Of a stretch of 64,000 nt of DNA, positions 33,656 through 42,478 are shown one piece after another. Under the pieces are notes generated by a model. The model was not told where the DNA came from, searched no databases, and saw only the letters and a list, made by a program, of their open reading frames with translations. Each line of letters opens with the position of its first letter. Position 1 is the stretch's first letter. A program made the position numbers and the translations under genes. The stretch lies in NCBI RefSeq assembly GCF_026341775.1, contig NZ_JAPEOB010000004.1:1-64000 (forward strand), written 5' to 3'. The stretch comes from Streptomyces sp. NBC_00654. Its GTDB lineage: Bacteria; Actinomycetota; Actinomycetes; Streptomycetales; Streptomycetaceae.

Positions 33656-35140
33656 TCAGGTGGGGTCGGCAGGGATGTCCGGGCGGGGCGACACGCCCCG
33701 GCAGAAGGTGTTCTCCGCGGGCAGTCGGCCGTCCACCAGGTAGCGGTGAACGACTGCGTCGACGTGCGGATTGGCACCGAGAACGTAGATCTCGTGCTCG
33801 CCGGCATCCTCGACCGTCAGCAGCCTGTGGCCCAGCAGCTCCGCCATGGCGACGCCACCCGCGTAGTGGTCCATCGGGTCTCCGTCGGCCTGGACGACCA
33901 GGCCCGTCGGATAGCCGTCGCGGCGCAGGAGCGTCGGCGGCTCGGCCGGCTGGAATGTGCGGAACGCCCCGACCCAGGGCTGAGCCCGCAGCACTCCGTA
34001 GCCGTACGGGAAGCTTTTGCGGAAGTCACGCATGTCGTTGTAGTAGACCTCCAGATCGGAGGGCCACTCGTGTTCGAGGGTGACGGCCTCCAGCACACCG
34101 ATGCGCATCGTGCCCTCGCTGTCCGCAGGCCGCCAGGTGGCCTGCTCGGACAGCAGTTCCTCACAGGCCCGCGGGCCTGCACCACCGGGTGCGGCCGCGG
34201 TCAGCAGCGCGCCGACGACCTCGGCGAGTTCCGCCCAGCGCCCGCGGTCGGCGGAGCGGGTCCCCACCGCCCCGTCGAAGAGCGTGCGCAGCCGAACGCC
34301 GCCGGGCTGGCGCTCCAGCAGATCGGCGGCCTGCTCCACGGCCGCGAGCACTTGCCCCCTCCCCCGGCCCAGCCCGAAGACGGTGTGGCGCTGTCCGGTC
34401 CACCGGGCCCAGTGGCTCACGTTGCGGTGCACGGCGTCGCCCTGCCACAGGAACTGTTCGCGCCAGGTCCACCGGGGTCCGACGCAGGAGTCCAGCACAC
34501 TGCGGTCCAGATGCGCCGGGAACATGCTGCCGTACACGGCCCCGACGTAGGCTCCGTATGCATAGCCGACGAAACTCAGGTGTGCCTCACCGAGCACCCG
34601 GCGGATCATGTCCATGTCCCGGGCGGTGTTGCGGGTGCTGATATGGCGGCGCAGGGCGCCCCCGGCCCGGTTGCAGGCCAGCTCCCGCTGCCGCATGTCC
34701 TCCGCGAGCTGGGGGAACGCCGAGTCGGGGGGCCGCGAATCGAACGGCGCGGTCGGGACGGAGACCTCGGCATAGAGCCTCGTCGACTCACCGGTGCCCC
34801 GCGGGTCGAAGCCGATCAGGTCGTAGACCTGATGCAGTTCGGTCTCGGCGAACCGCTCCGGCAGGGCCCTGCCAAAGCCCCCCTCGCCGCCGGGACCGCC
34901 GTTGACGGCCAGCAGGATGCCACGGCGTCGTGCGGGGTCGGCGGCGCGCAGCCGGCTGATGGCGAGCGTGATGCGTTCTCCTGAGGGGTCCGCGTAGTCG
35001 CGGGGCACTTCGATGGTCGCGTACTCGGTGCCGGAAAAGCCTTCCCGCTCGGCCAAGGGCTTCGCCGACCAGCACGGTCGCTGGGTGTGGAACTCCTCAG
35101 GAACGGGCGCCGCATCGGTGCCGGGCCAGATTGTTGCCAC
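33656..35140 (-). CDS. TAP-like alpha/beta-hydrolase lacking the nucleophilic serine
   Basis: A 494-residue protein with the architecture of SlpD/SlpE-type secreted aminopeptidases: GGPGGEGG oxyanion region, FDPRGTGES, then the nucleophile elbow, and a C-terminal TAP-like domain ending in NTFCRGVSP. The elbow reads GYAYGAYVG, so the usual Ser is Ala 194 (codon GCA). An acid-His pair is still present (DGDPMDH, DAGEHE). There is no signal peptide. It is therefore probably not a peptidase; similar Ser-less folds can serve as cyclases or binding proteins in polyketide pathways. GTG 35140 has GGAGG upstream. Confidence 0.82.
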   Translation of the reverse strand: MATIWPGTDAAPVPEEFHTQRPCWSAKPLAEREGFSGTEYATIEVPRDYADPSGERITLAISRLRAADPARRRGILLAVNGGPGGEGGFGRALPERFAETELHQVYDLIGFDPRGTGESTRLYAEVSVPTAPFDSRPPDSAFPQLAEDMRQRELACNRAGGALRRHISTRNTARDMDMIRRVLGEAHLSFVGYAYGAYVGAVYGSMFPAHLDRSVLDSCVGPRWTWREQFLWQGDAVHRNVSHWARWTGQRHTVFGLGRGRGQVLAAVEQAADLLERQPGGVRLRTLFDGAVGTRSADRGRWAELAEVVGALLTAAAPGGAGPRACEELLSEQATWRPADSEGTMRIGVLEAVTLEHEWPSDLEVYYNDMRDFRKSFPYGYGVLRAQPWVGAFRTFQPAEPPTLLRRDGYPTGLVVQADGDPMDHYAGGVAMAELLGHRLLTVEDAGEHEIYVLGANPHVDAVVHRYLVDGRLPAENTFCRGVSPRPDIPADPT

Positions 35141-35239
35141 CTCATACCTCCGTTCGGATCAGGGTGTCCAGGGTTGCGGATGCGCCTCGAAGGCCCCTGG
35201 AACAGGGTTGGACCGTCATCGGCCGCGACCGGTGCGGCG

Positions 35240-36682
35240 TCAGCGGGGGGAGCGCCCCGCCCGCGCCGGTACGGTGAGTGCCGCCAGGAAGCCGAGCACG
35301 GCGCAGCCCGCCGCACCGGTGAAGGCCGCTCCGTAGGCGGACGCCAGAACCTCAGGGGCCGCCTCGGTGCCGTTGGCTTTGCCGGTGCGGGAGGCGGCGA
35401 GGGTGGCCAGGGCCACCAGCCCCACCGCGCTGCCGAGTTGGCGCGTGGTGTTCAGCAGCCCGGAGGCCAGCCCGGCACGCTCCGGTGGGAGGCCGGAGGT
35501 GGCAGCCGCCGTCGTGGCGTTGAGCACCACGCCCATGCCGAGGCCGAGCAGCAGCGAAGGCCCCAGTAGATCGGCCGCGTACGTGGCGTCCACGCCGGCC
35601 CGTGACAGCCATACCAACGCGGCGCAGGCCGTCCCCAGACCGCACAGCATCACCGGCCTCGGCCCGATGGCGGGTATCACGGCGGAGATCCGCCAGCCGG
35701 CGAGGGCGATCCCGGCGGACAGGGGCAGATAGGCCAGGCCGGTCTCCAACGGGCTGTAGCCGAGGACCTGTTGGAGAAGCATGGTGAAGAAGTAGAAGGT
35801 GCTGAACAGCGCCGCAACGCCGAAGAAGGCGACCAGGTTGGCCGACGCCACCGCGCGGTTGCGGAACACACCCAGGGGCACCAGGGGCGACCGGGCGAAC
35901 CAGCGCTCGACGACGAGGAAGAGCGACAGCAGCACGGCCCCCGCCGACAGGGCGCACACCACCCGGGGCGACGTCCAGCCGTGACTGCGCGACGCGGCGA
36001 TCCCGTACACGGTGGCCATGAGGCCGGCCGTGGCGGTCACAGCGCCTGACAGGTCGAGTGCCTGGCGCCGGTGCGGTTGCTCGTCCTGCGGCAGCAGCCA
36101 CCCGACAGCGACGACGAGCAGCGCGCCGAGGGGCAGGTTGACCAGGAGGGTCCAGCGCCAGGAGAGCCACTGGGTGATGATCCCGCCGAGGAGCACGCCC
36201 ACCGTGCCGGCCGATCCGCCCACCGCGCTCCACGCTCCGAAGGCCCGGGCGCGAGCGGCGGGCTCCGTGAAGGTGACACTCAGGACGGTGAGCGTGGTCG
36301 GGGCCATGGCAGCCGCGCCCAGTCCCTGGAAGGCGCGGGCGATGACTAGGGTCGACGGATCCGTGGCCGCTCCTGCGACGCTGCTGGCCAGCGTGAACAT
36401 GACCGCGCCGCAGAGGAAGACCCTGCGCCGTCCGTACAGGTCGGCCAGCCGCCCGCCGAGCAGCAGGAAGCCGCAGAGCACGACGGCGTACGCGTTGTTG
36501 ACCCACTGGAGCGCCTCCTGCCGGAACCGGAGATCAGAGGCCAGGACGGGCAGCGCGACGTTCACGACCGATGCGTCGACCACGATCATGAACTGGGCGA
36601 GGCAGCAGACGGCCAGGACCAGACCGCTCCGGTGTCGTCCGAGCCGTCCTGACGTGGTGGCCCGCAGCGGCTGAGTACTCAT
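35240..36682 (-). CDS. MFS drug exporter, DHA2 (14-TM) family (2 of 3)
   Basis: A 480-residue EmrB/QacA-type exporter with about 14 membrane segments: [17 protein letters not shown] in TM1, [13 protein letters not shown] after TM2 and a [12 protein letters not shown] segment. It is upstream of and on the same strand as the TAP-like gene. It is clearly different from the exporters at 24028 and 42479, which resemble each other more (SLxDLVDxTxVNVA). It probably exports the antibiotic. Confidence 0.93.
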   Translation of the reverse strand: MSTQPLRATTSGRLGRHRSGLVLAVCCLAQFMIVVDASVVNVALPVLASDLRFRQEALQWVNNAYAVVLCGFLLLGGRLADLYGRRRVFLCGAVMFTLASSVAGAATDPSTLVIARAFQGLGAAAMAPTTLTVLSVTFTEPAARARAFGAWSAVGGSAGTVGVLLGGIITQWLSWRWTLLVNLPLGALLVVAVGWLLPQDEQPHRRQALDLSGAVTATAGLMATVYGIAASRSHGWTSPRVVCALSAGAVLLSLFLVVERWFARSPLVPLGVFRNRAVASANLVAFFGVAALFSTFYFFTMLLQQVLGYSPLETGLAYLPLSAGIALAGWRISAVIPAIGPRPVMLCGLGTACAALVWLSRAGVDATYAADLLGPSLLLGLGMGVVLNATTAAATSGLPPERAGLASGLLNTTRQLGSAVGLVALATLAASRTGKANGTEAAPEVLASAYGAAFTGAAGCAVLGFLAALTVPARAGRSPR

Positions 36683-36828
36683 GCGCGCACTCTTGCGTGT
36701 GGTCGTCGACGGCCGGTAGCGGCCAGGTCGAGCCAGGCGGCTTCGAGGTCTTCTCGACCCCGCTCCCAGCGGAGGCCGTCACAGTCACCCGCTCAACCGG
36801 TCACGCGGCCTGCCACGAGGAGGGCACC

Positions 36829-37152
36829 ATGGCCAAGATCACGTACCAGCATCCCGACGGCACGGAGACCGTCGTGGAGGTGGCGGCTCCCAACACGGTC
36901 ATGCGGGGCGCGAAGCTGAACAACATCGAGGGCATCGTGGCCCAGTGCGGCGGCTCGGCCCAGTGCGGGACGTGCCACGTGTACATCGACGAGGGCAACA
37001 CACTGCCGCTCCCCGAGATGCACGAGGCCGAGGACGACGTGCTGTGCGGCACGGCCGCCGAGCGCCGGCCCACCAGTCGGCTCAGCTGCCAGCTGCCCGT
37101 CTCGGAAGCCATCGACGGGTTGATCGTGCACCTTCCGACGACCCAGATCTGA
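36829..37152 (+). CDS. [2Fe-2S] ferredoxin, adrenodoxin type
   Basis: A 107-residue ferredoxin with the cluster ligands Cys 40, Cys 46, Cys 49 and Cys 87 (C-X5-C-X2-C-X37-C), as in P450 redox partners such as putidaredoxin. ATG 36829 follows GAGGAGGG. Its stop overlaps the ATG of the ferredoxin reductase. It most likely carries electrons to the four P450s of the cluster. Confidence 0.95.
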   Translation: MAKITYQHPDGTETVVEVAAPNTVMRGAKLNNIEGIVAQCGGSAQCGTCHVYIDEGNTLPLPEMHEAEDDVLCGTAAERRPTSRLSCQLPVSEAIDGLIVHLPTTQI

Positions 37153-38387
37153 TGGGCACCGGACCAGTCGTCATCGTCGGAGCGGGCCATGCCGCGCTGG
37201 AGGCCGCGGCGGCCCTGCGAGCGGAAGGTCACACCCGTCCCGTCATCCTGGTCGGCGCGGAGACCGCACCTCCGTACGCGCGACCGCCGTTGTCGAAGGA
37301 CTACCTCACCGGGCGGATCCGGCCGCACGAGTTGTGGCTGCGTCCCAGGAGCTTCTTCGCCGAACAGCACATCACCGCGATGCTCGGAGACAGGGCCGTC
37401 GAGATCGACCGTGACGCAAGCCGGGTGAGACTCGCGTCAGGAGAGCGGATCACCTACGACAGGCTGATCCTGGCTACCGGGTCCAGACCGCGTCGGCTGA
37501 GTGTCCCGGGGGCGGACCTGGAGGGTGTCGTGGCCCTGCGGAGCCTTGCCGACGCCGAGGAGCTGCGGTGCGCGCTGCGCGACGCCGGTGATCTGCTGGT
37601 GGTCGGCGGTGGCTTCATCGGCCTGGAGGTGGCCTCCGTCGCCCGGGGGCTGGGTCTGCGGGTCACCGTCGTGGAGTCCGGCCCGCACCTGATGGGCCGT
37701 TCGGTCAGCCGGACGCTGTCCGCCCACCTCGCGACCCTGCACCGGGCCGAGGGCACCCGGGTCCTGCTCAATCGGGAGCTGGTCGCCCTGCGGGGTGAGA
37801 GGGGCCATGTCCGTGTCGCCGAACTGAACAACGGCGCACGTGTCGCCGCCGACGTGGTGGTGGTCGGCATCGGCGTCCTGCCGAACACCGCACTGGCCGC
37901 TCAGGCGGACCTGACGACGGGTGACGGCGTCATCGTGGACCGGTGGCTGCGCACCTCTGACCGGAGCGTGTACGCCATCGGAGACTGCGCGCGCTTTCCC
38001 AGCCCCCACACGGCGCGCCCGGTGCGGCTGGAGTCCGTCCAGAACGCGTCCGACCAGGCCCGTTGCGTGGCCGCCGCGCTCACCGGACACCGGCGGCCGT
38101 ACATTTCTGTGCCCTGGTTCTGGACCGAGCAGTGCGGTGCCAGGGTGCAGATGGCCGGCATCACCCGGGATCACGACCGTACGGTCGTCTCCGGCTCACC
38201 GGCCGAGGGGCGGTTCTCGGTCTTCTGCTTCCGCGGCGGGCGCCTCGTGGGGACCGAATCGGTGAACCGGTCGGCCGACCACATGATCACCCGTCGGCTG
38301 CTGGCCAACGGCGCGGCGGGACTGGCTGCAGACGACGTCGCCCGTCCCGGCTTCGACATCCGGCGGTGGCCGGCACAACCCATCTGA
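37152..38387 (+). CDS. Ferredoxin reductase (FAD, NAD(P)H)
   Basis: A 411-residue putidaredoxin-reductase-type flavoprotein. The FAD fold starts VVIVGAGHAALEAAAALR, the NAD(P)H fold is VVGGGFIGLEVA (about 152-163) and the second FAD motif is VYAIGDCARF. A C-terminal reductase domain includes WFWTEQCGARVQMAG. Translationally coupled to the ferredoxin, it completes a dedicated P450 electron-transfer chain. Confidence 0.95.
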   Translation: MGTGPVVIVGAGHAALEAAAALRAEGHTRPVILVGAETAPPYARPPLSKDYLTGRIRPHELWLRPRSFFAEQHITAMLGDRAVEIDRDASRVRLASGERITYDRLILATGSRPRRLSVPGADLEGVVALRSLADAEELRCALRDAGDLLVVGGGFIGLEVASVARGLGLRVTVVESGPHLMGRSVSRTLSAHLATLHRAEGTRVLLNRELVALRGERGHVRVAELNNGARVAADVVVVGIGVLPNTALAAQADLTTGDGVIVDRWLRTSDRSVYAIGDCARFPSPHTARPVRLESVQNASDQARCVAAALTGHRRPYISVPWFWTEQCGARVQMAGITRDHDRTVVSGSPAEGRFSVFCFRGGRLVGTESVNRSADHMITRRLLANGAAGLAADDVARPGFDIRRWPAQPI

Positions 38388-38398
38388 CCGGGGACCAG

Positions 38399-38430
38399 GG
38401 CCGTTGCGGCGGTGGACCGCCGCAACGGCC
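38399..38430. terminator. Terminator hairpin
   Basis: A 15-bp perfect inverted repeat (38399-38413 with 38416-38430) lies between the converging ferredoxin reductase and AlkZ-like genes. Confidence 0.75.
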
Positions 38431-38437
38431 ACTCCCG

Positions 38438-39547
38438 TCACGCGCTTCGATCCGGTTCAGGGCCAAGCCGGACGTCCGGCCGGGCACCATCCGGGAGCAC
38501 GAACTCCGCCAGCCGCCACGACTCCTCCAGTACGGCCGCGAGATCGGTCTTCGGCAGGGTACGGAACGGGGAGACCAGCAGCCGCCTCTCTTTGACCGAC
38601 CAGGTGCCGCTCACGAAGCCGTCGACGAGGAAGGTGGGCCGTACCATCGCCTGCCCGGGAGCAACCAGCTTCCGGTACTCGTCCGCGATCACCCGGCTGC
38701 GGTCCGCGTGGCCGAGGAGGAGGTTGTCGAAGGACGGCAGGAAACGCACCGGCGCCGGGCGGTCAGGGTCGCCGGGATCCGCCTGCGGCAGATCGAACAG
38801 TTCCCTGCCGTGCTCGTCGCGGTGGACTCGCAGCCGCGGCCGGAGTTCGTCGACCACCTCGCGCAACCTGCTCAGTCCCGACCACGCCTGGATGTCCTTC
38901 ACATCGGCCGGGCCGAAGGCGGCCAAATACCTGGTGACCATCGCCTGGATCCGCGGTGCCGGCTCCAGCGGCTGCCCTATCCAGTCTTCCGCGAGCGTGC
39001 ACGGCACCGCCCCTCGCCGCCCCCACAGACCGCTCGGCGGGGGATGGACCATCGCCACCAGGAAGTGCGCGGACACGGCGAGGGCGTTGGCCCGGTGATC
39101 CGGGAAATGCTCGGCGAGCAGAGTCCCCAGTTCCTGTCGGGTCAGGGTCCGGCCCGCCAGCAGCCGTCGTCCGGCGGCGGCGAGTTCGGCCAGTTCAAGC
39201 CCCTCGATGTCGCGCCGCAGGCCCCCCAGCGGAGCGCGGTCCAGCCGGGGCTGGAGCAGCGGACGCAGCCAGAGGAAGTCCTCCGCGAGAGCAAGGTGCT
39301 GGGTGGTGCGCAAGTGGGCTCCGCGCACGATCCGGCGTTCGTGCAGCAACGACGACAACGCGTCGTGCCGGAAGCCGGCGATCCGCGTCCAGAGTCCCAC
39401 GTACGGTGCGTCGGGCTCCTGTCCCTGCATCGCGACCAGGCGCCCGACCACCTCGGGCACGGACCACTCAACGCGGTCGAGCAGTAACTGGCGTTCCAGC
39501 AGGGACCGGTTGAGCGCGCGTGTGGAGAGTAACGGCATGCCGCTCAT
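38438..39547 (-). CDS. HTH_42 / AlkZ-like DNA glycosylase homologue (self-resistance candidate 2)
   Basis: A 369-residue winged-helix HTH_42 protein that keeps the canonical AlkZ catalytic Q-phi-Q motif, in RLVAMQGQEPDAPYVG. Other family landmarks are LRTTQHLAL, AMVTRYLAAFGPAD and RFLPSFDNLLLGH, and the C-terminal VDGFVSGTW strand. It is only distantly similar to the paralogue at 10075 (H-phi-Q), so the two may handle different adducts. The start is taken as ATG 39547 (ATG 39538 and GTG 39553 are alternatives). TTA codons at codons 6 and 21 suggest bldA-dependent expression, timed with antibiotic production. Confidence 0.86.
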   Translation of the reverse strand: MSGMPLLSTRALNRSLLERQLLLDRVEWSVPEVVGRLVAMQGQEPDAPYVGLWTRIAGFRHDALSSLLHERRIVRGAHLRTTQHLALAEDFLWLRPLLQPRLDRAPLGGLRRDIEGLELAELAAAGRRLLAGRTLTRQELGTLLAEHFPDHRANALAVSAHFLVAMVHPPPSGLWGRRGAVPCTLAEDWIGQPLEPAPRIQAMVTRYLAAFGPADVKDIQAWSGLSRLREVVDELRPRLRVHRDEHGRELFDLPQADPGDPDRPAPVRFLPSFDNLLLGHADRSRVIADEYRKLVAPGQAMVRPTFLVDGFVSGTWSVKERRLLVSPFRTLPKTDLAAVLEESWRLAEFVLPDGARPDVRLGPEPDRSA

Positions 39548-39706
39548 TATCACCGGGCCTCGCTGGCCTCATGCCCCGTCCGAAGAGGCGGTCCTGCCCT
39601 TCATGAGCTGGGCACGAGCGAAGGTCGAGGGCCACGGCCTACGTTTTCGGACCGGGCGCCTGCCGCTCCTGCGTAGCCATCACCGTTCCGACTCCCTGGA
39701 GCCGTC

Positions 39707-40933
39707 ATGACCGAGGCCCTGGTCGCCGATCTCACCGGATCCGACCCGAGTTTCACCGCCGACCCCTATCCGCTCTTCGCCGAACTGCGCGAGCGGGGTC
39801 CGGTTCACCGGGCCCGCGTCCTGGACGGACGTGACTGCTGGCTGATCACCGACTACGAGGTAGCGCGGGCCGCCTTCACCGATCCGCGGCTGAGCAATGA
39901 CATCCGACATCTGAAAGCGTGGGAGAACCTCGGCCGGAACGTCGTGGGTAAGACCTTGATGCAGGTCGACCCCCCGGACCACACCCGTCTGCGCAGGTTC
40001 ATCGCACGGGAGTTCACACTGCGCCGCGTGCAGTCCATGCGCCCGCGTGTCGAGCGGATCGCCCACGAACTGCTCGACTCCATGCTGTCGTTGGGTGAGG
40101 CGGACCTGGTCAAGTCCTACGCGCTGCCGCTTCCCATGTCCGTCATCTGCGAACTGCTGGGCGTCCCCGAGGGGGACCGCGCGGACTTCCACCGGTGGTC
40201 GAGCGATCTGTCGGCGCCGCCGACACCCGAACGGGGAAACGCCGCGCAGGAAGCGATGACTGCCTACCTGTCCGCCCTGGTGGATACCAAGCGCAAGAAG
40301 GGCGGTGAGGATCTGCTCGGCGCGATGGCCCGTGCTGTGCAGGAGGACGGCGACCGGCTCTCCCCGGAGGAACTCCTCGGTATGGCGTTCCTTCTGCTGG
40401 TCGGCGGGCACGAGTCCACAGCAAACGTCATCTCCAGCGGAACGCTGGCGCTGCTGCGCAACCCTGATCAGCTCGCCGTGCTGCGGGCCGACTGGTCTCT
40501 GCTGGAAGCCACTGTCGAGGAAGTCCTGCGGTTTGACGGGCCGGTTGAGGTGTCCGCGTACCGCTACACCACCGAGCCGGTGCTCATCGGCGACACCGAG
40601 ATCCCGGCGGGCGAGGTGGTACTGATCGGTATGTCGGCCGCCGGGCGGGACGCTCGGCGGTTCCCCGAGGCGGACAGGTTCGATCTCGGCCGGGAACTGC
40701 GCGAGGTGCGCGCGCACCTGGCGTTCGGGCATGGTGTCCATCACTGCGTCGGTGCCCCGCTGGCACGGATGGAAAGTGCCATCGCCCTGCGCGCGTTGCT
40801 GGAGCGGTGCCCGGATCTGGCGCTGGCGGTGTCATACGAGGACCTCGCATGGAAGCCCCCCACGTTCCAGTTGCGGGGTCTGCAGCACCTTCCGGTGCGG
40901 TTCACGCCGGTCGGACCGGCCTCCCGTTCGTAG
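39707..40933 (+). CDS. Cytochrome P450 monooxygenase (4 of 4)
   Basis: A 408-residue P450 with I-helix LLVGGHESTAN (Ser in place of the first Thr of ETT), haem loop FGHGVHHCVGAPLARME and VDPPDHTRLRRFIAREFT. The overall pattern is close to the P450 at 1203-2426. ATG 39707 follows GGAGCC. The next gene, for a small beta protein, begins 9 bp after its stop, so they probably form an operon. Confidence 0.95.
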   Translation: MTEALVADLTGSDPSFTADPYPLFAELRERGPVHRARVLDGRDCWLITDYEVARAAFTDPRLSNDIRHLKAWENLGRNVVGKTLMQVDPPDHTRLRRFIAREFTLRRVQSMRPRVERIAHELLDSMLSLGEADLVKSYALPLPMSVICELLGVPEGDRADFHRWSSDLSAPPTPERGNAAQEAMTAYLSALVDTKRKKGGEDLLGAMARAVQEDGDRLSPEELLGMAFLLLVGGHESTANVISSGTLALLRNPDQLAVLRADWSLLEATVEEVLRFDGPVEVSAYRYTTEPVLIGDTEIPAGEVVLIGMSAAGRDARRFPEADRFDLGRELREVRAHLAFGHGVHHCVGAPLARMESAIALRALLERCPDLALAVSYEDLAWKPPTFQLRGLQHLPVRFTPVGPASRS

Positions 40934-40941
40934 CCGGGCAG

Positions 40942-41322
40942 GTGTCCGCGGCAACGGCGGGAAAGCCACCGCCCCGTGCTCCTTCGACCCTGGTCGGCAC
41001 CTGGACGGCTCGGGTGAGCAGGCCAGGAGGCGACTCAGTCGGCTCGTTCTGCTTCACGGCCTACGGACACGCACTGCTCACCGCGGGTGGGATCGGTGCC
41101 GGGCGCTGGTCGTCGCTCGGGCCGGGTGGCTTTCTGTTCCGTATCACGGAGCCGGTTGTCGACGACGGCGGACGTTGTGTCGGGTGGGTGGACATCGAGC
41201 AGCACGCAAGCCAGAGCGGCCGGTCCTTCGCCAGCCGGGGGACTTCCCGGGTCTACGACGCGGACGGCCGGCTCGCCAGGGCCGTACCTGTGGAGATCCA
41301 CGCGACTCGCGTCGGGTCTTGA
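40942..41322 (+). CDS. Small protein of unknown function, paralogue of 14540-14905
   Basis: A 126-residue protein from GTG 40942, 9 bp after the P450 stop. A longer reading overlapping the P450 is possible but unlikely. It shares ordered landmarks with the product of 14540-14905: GTWTARV, GAGRWSSLGPGGFLFRI, GWVDIEQ, SRVYDADGRLARA. It is predicted all-beta, possibly a small calycin-like barrel. The P450 link suggests it handles an oxidised intermediate. I do not recognise a named family. Confidence 0.72.
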   Translation: MSAATAGKPPPRAPSTLVGTWTARVSRPGGDSVGSFCFTAYGHALLTAGGIGAGRWSSLGPGGFLFRITEPVVDDGGRCVGWVDIEQHASQSGRSFASRGTSRVYDADGRLARAVPVEIHATRVGS

Positions 41323-41335
41323 AAACGATGGCGAC

Positions 41336-41375
41336 ACGACGGTGGCGGGTGCCGGACGGCACCCGCCACCGTCGT
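41336..41375. terminator. Bidirectional terminator hairpin
   Basis: An 18-bp perfect stem (41336-41353 with 41358-41375) and a GGAC loop lie between the converging genes ending at 41322 and 41383. Confidence 0.85.
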
Positions 41376-41382
41376 CGTACTG

Positions 41383-42420
41383 TCAGCCGGAGGTAACCCG
41401 TACGGCGACGTTTCCTCGGTAGCGCCCCTTCAGCAGCGCGAGCATCGCCTCGGGGGCCTGCGTGAGGCCGCCCTCGACGGTGGTGTGCGGGAAGACGAAG
41501 CGGCCCTCGCGGTGCCACTGCACGAAGTGTTCGTACCAGGCGTTGATCTGCTCGGGTGTGTGGTAGCAGGCGAACGGCCTGATCTCCAGGTGCCTGGTGA
41601 TGGCCCGCATGAGGTCGAACTTTGGGTGACCGGCCTGACCGTCGCCGATCTGACCTGCCAGCGCCCCGCACAGAGCGAAGCGCGCGTGCGGGGCCGCTAC
41701 CTGGACCGCGGCCTCGAACTGCTCGCCGCCGACGTTGTCGAAGAACACGTTGATCCCGTCGGGCGCGAGTTCTCGCAGGTGATCGACGACGGGCCCGTCG
41801 TGGTAGTCGAAGGCGGCGTCGTAGCCGAGTTCGTCGACCAGGTAGTCGGCCTTCTCCTTGCTGCCGGCGCTGCCGATCACCTGGGCGGCACCGCGGCACT
41901 TGGCGATCTGTCCCGCGAGGGACCCGACCCCGCCCGCAGCACCGGAGACGAAGACGACGTCCCCCTCGCCCGCCCGGGCGATGTCAGCCATCCCGTAGTA
42001 GGCGGTAGGGCCCTGGCTGAGGAAGTACACGGGGCTCGGGAAAAGGCCCGGCTCAAGCTTGACGTACGCCTCGGCGGGACCTGCCGAGTACTCCGACCAG
42101 CCGCTCATCGACTGAACCAGGTCTCCGGCTGCCAGTGTCTGGCTGGCGGAGCGCACCACCGTGCCCAGCACACCGCCGCCGAGGCGTTCGCTTGGCAGGA
42201 AGGGGGGAACCGGTAACTGGCAGCCGGGCCGCATGAGGTCTGCGTAGGCCGCTGCCAGGGACAGGTAGTCGGTGCGGACGAGCACCTCACCCCTGCTCGG
42301 CTGCGGGACCTGCGTCTCGACGATGTCGAAGTGGTCGAGGGTCAGTTCCCCCTCCAGCTGTTTGGTGAGCCGGACCTCCCGAGCCGTCTTCGGTATCTTC
42401 GGAACGTTCCGCGTGCTCAT
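41383..42420 (-). CDS. NADP-dependent MDR-family oxidoreductase
   Basis: A 345-residue medium-chain reductase of the CurA/leukotriene B4 12-hydroxydehydrogenase group without zinc ligands. It has GAAGGVGSLAGQIAKCRG (cofactor fold, about 159-176) and FDNVGGEQFEAAV. Such enzymes reduce activated C=C bonds using NADPH. ATG 42420 follows AAGGAG. A role in reducing an enone intermediate is plausible but not shown. An exporter gene lies upstream on the same strand. Confidence 0.88.
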   Translation of the reverse strand: MSTRNVPKIPKTAREVRLTKQLEGELTLDHFDIVETQVPQPSRGEVLVRTDYLSLAAAYADLMRPGCQLPVPPFLPSERLGGGVLGTVVRSASQTLAAGDLVQSMSGWSEYSAGPAEAYVKLEPGLFPSPVYFLSQGPTAYYGMADIARAGEGDVVFVSGAAGGVGSLAGQIAKCRGAAQVIGSAGSKEKADYLVDELGYDAAFDYHDGPVVDHLRELAPDGINVFFDNVGGEQFEAAVQVAAPHARFALCGALAGQIGDGQAGHPKFDLMRAITRHLEIRPFACYHTPEQINAWYEHFVQWHREGRFVFPHTTVEGGLTQAPEAMLALLKGRYRGNVAVRVTSG

Positions 42421-42478
42421 CGTTCTCCTTCCGTGGTGATCTTGTGGGCGAGGTGGGGCCGCGGCCGCGCACGGTGGC

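Noticed and set aside
10075..39547. Pluramycin (hedamycin-type) cluster, which also has an HTH_42 protein
   Set aside because: No amino-sugar or C-glycosylation genes and no type I PKS starter module are seen; branched-sugar and citramalate genes fit trioxacarcin/LL-D49194 better.
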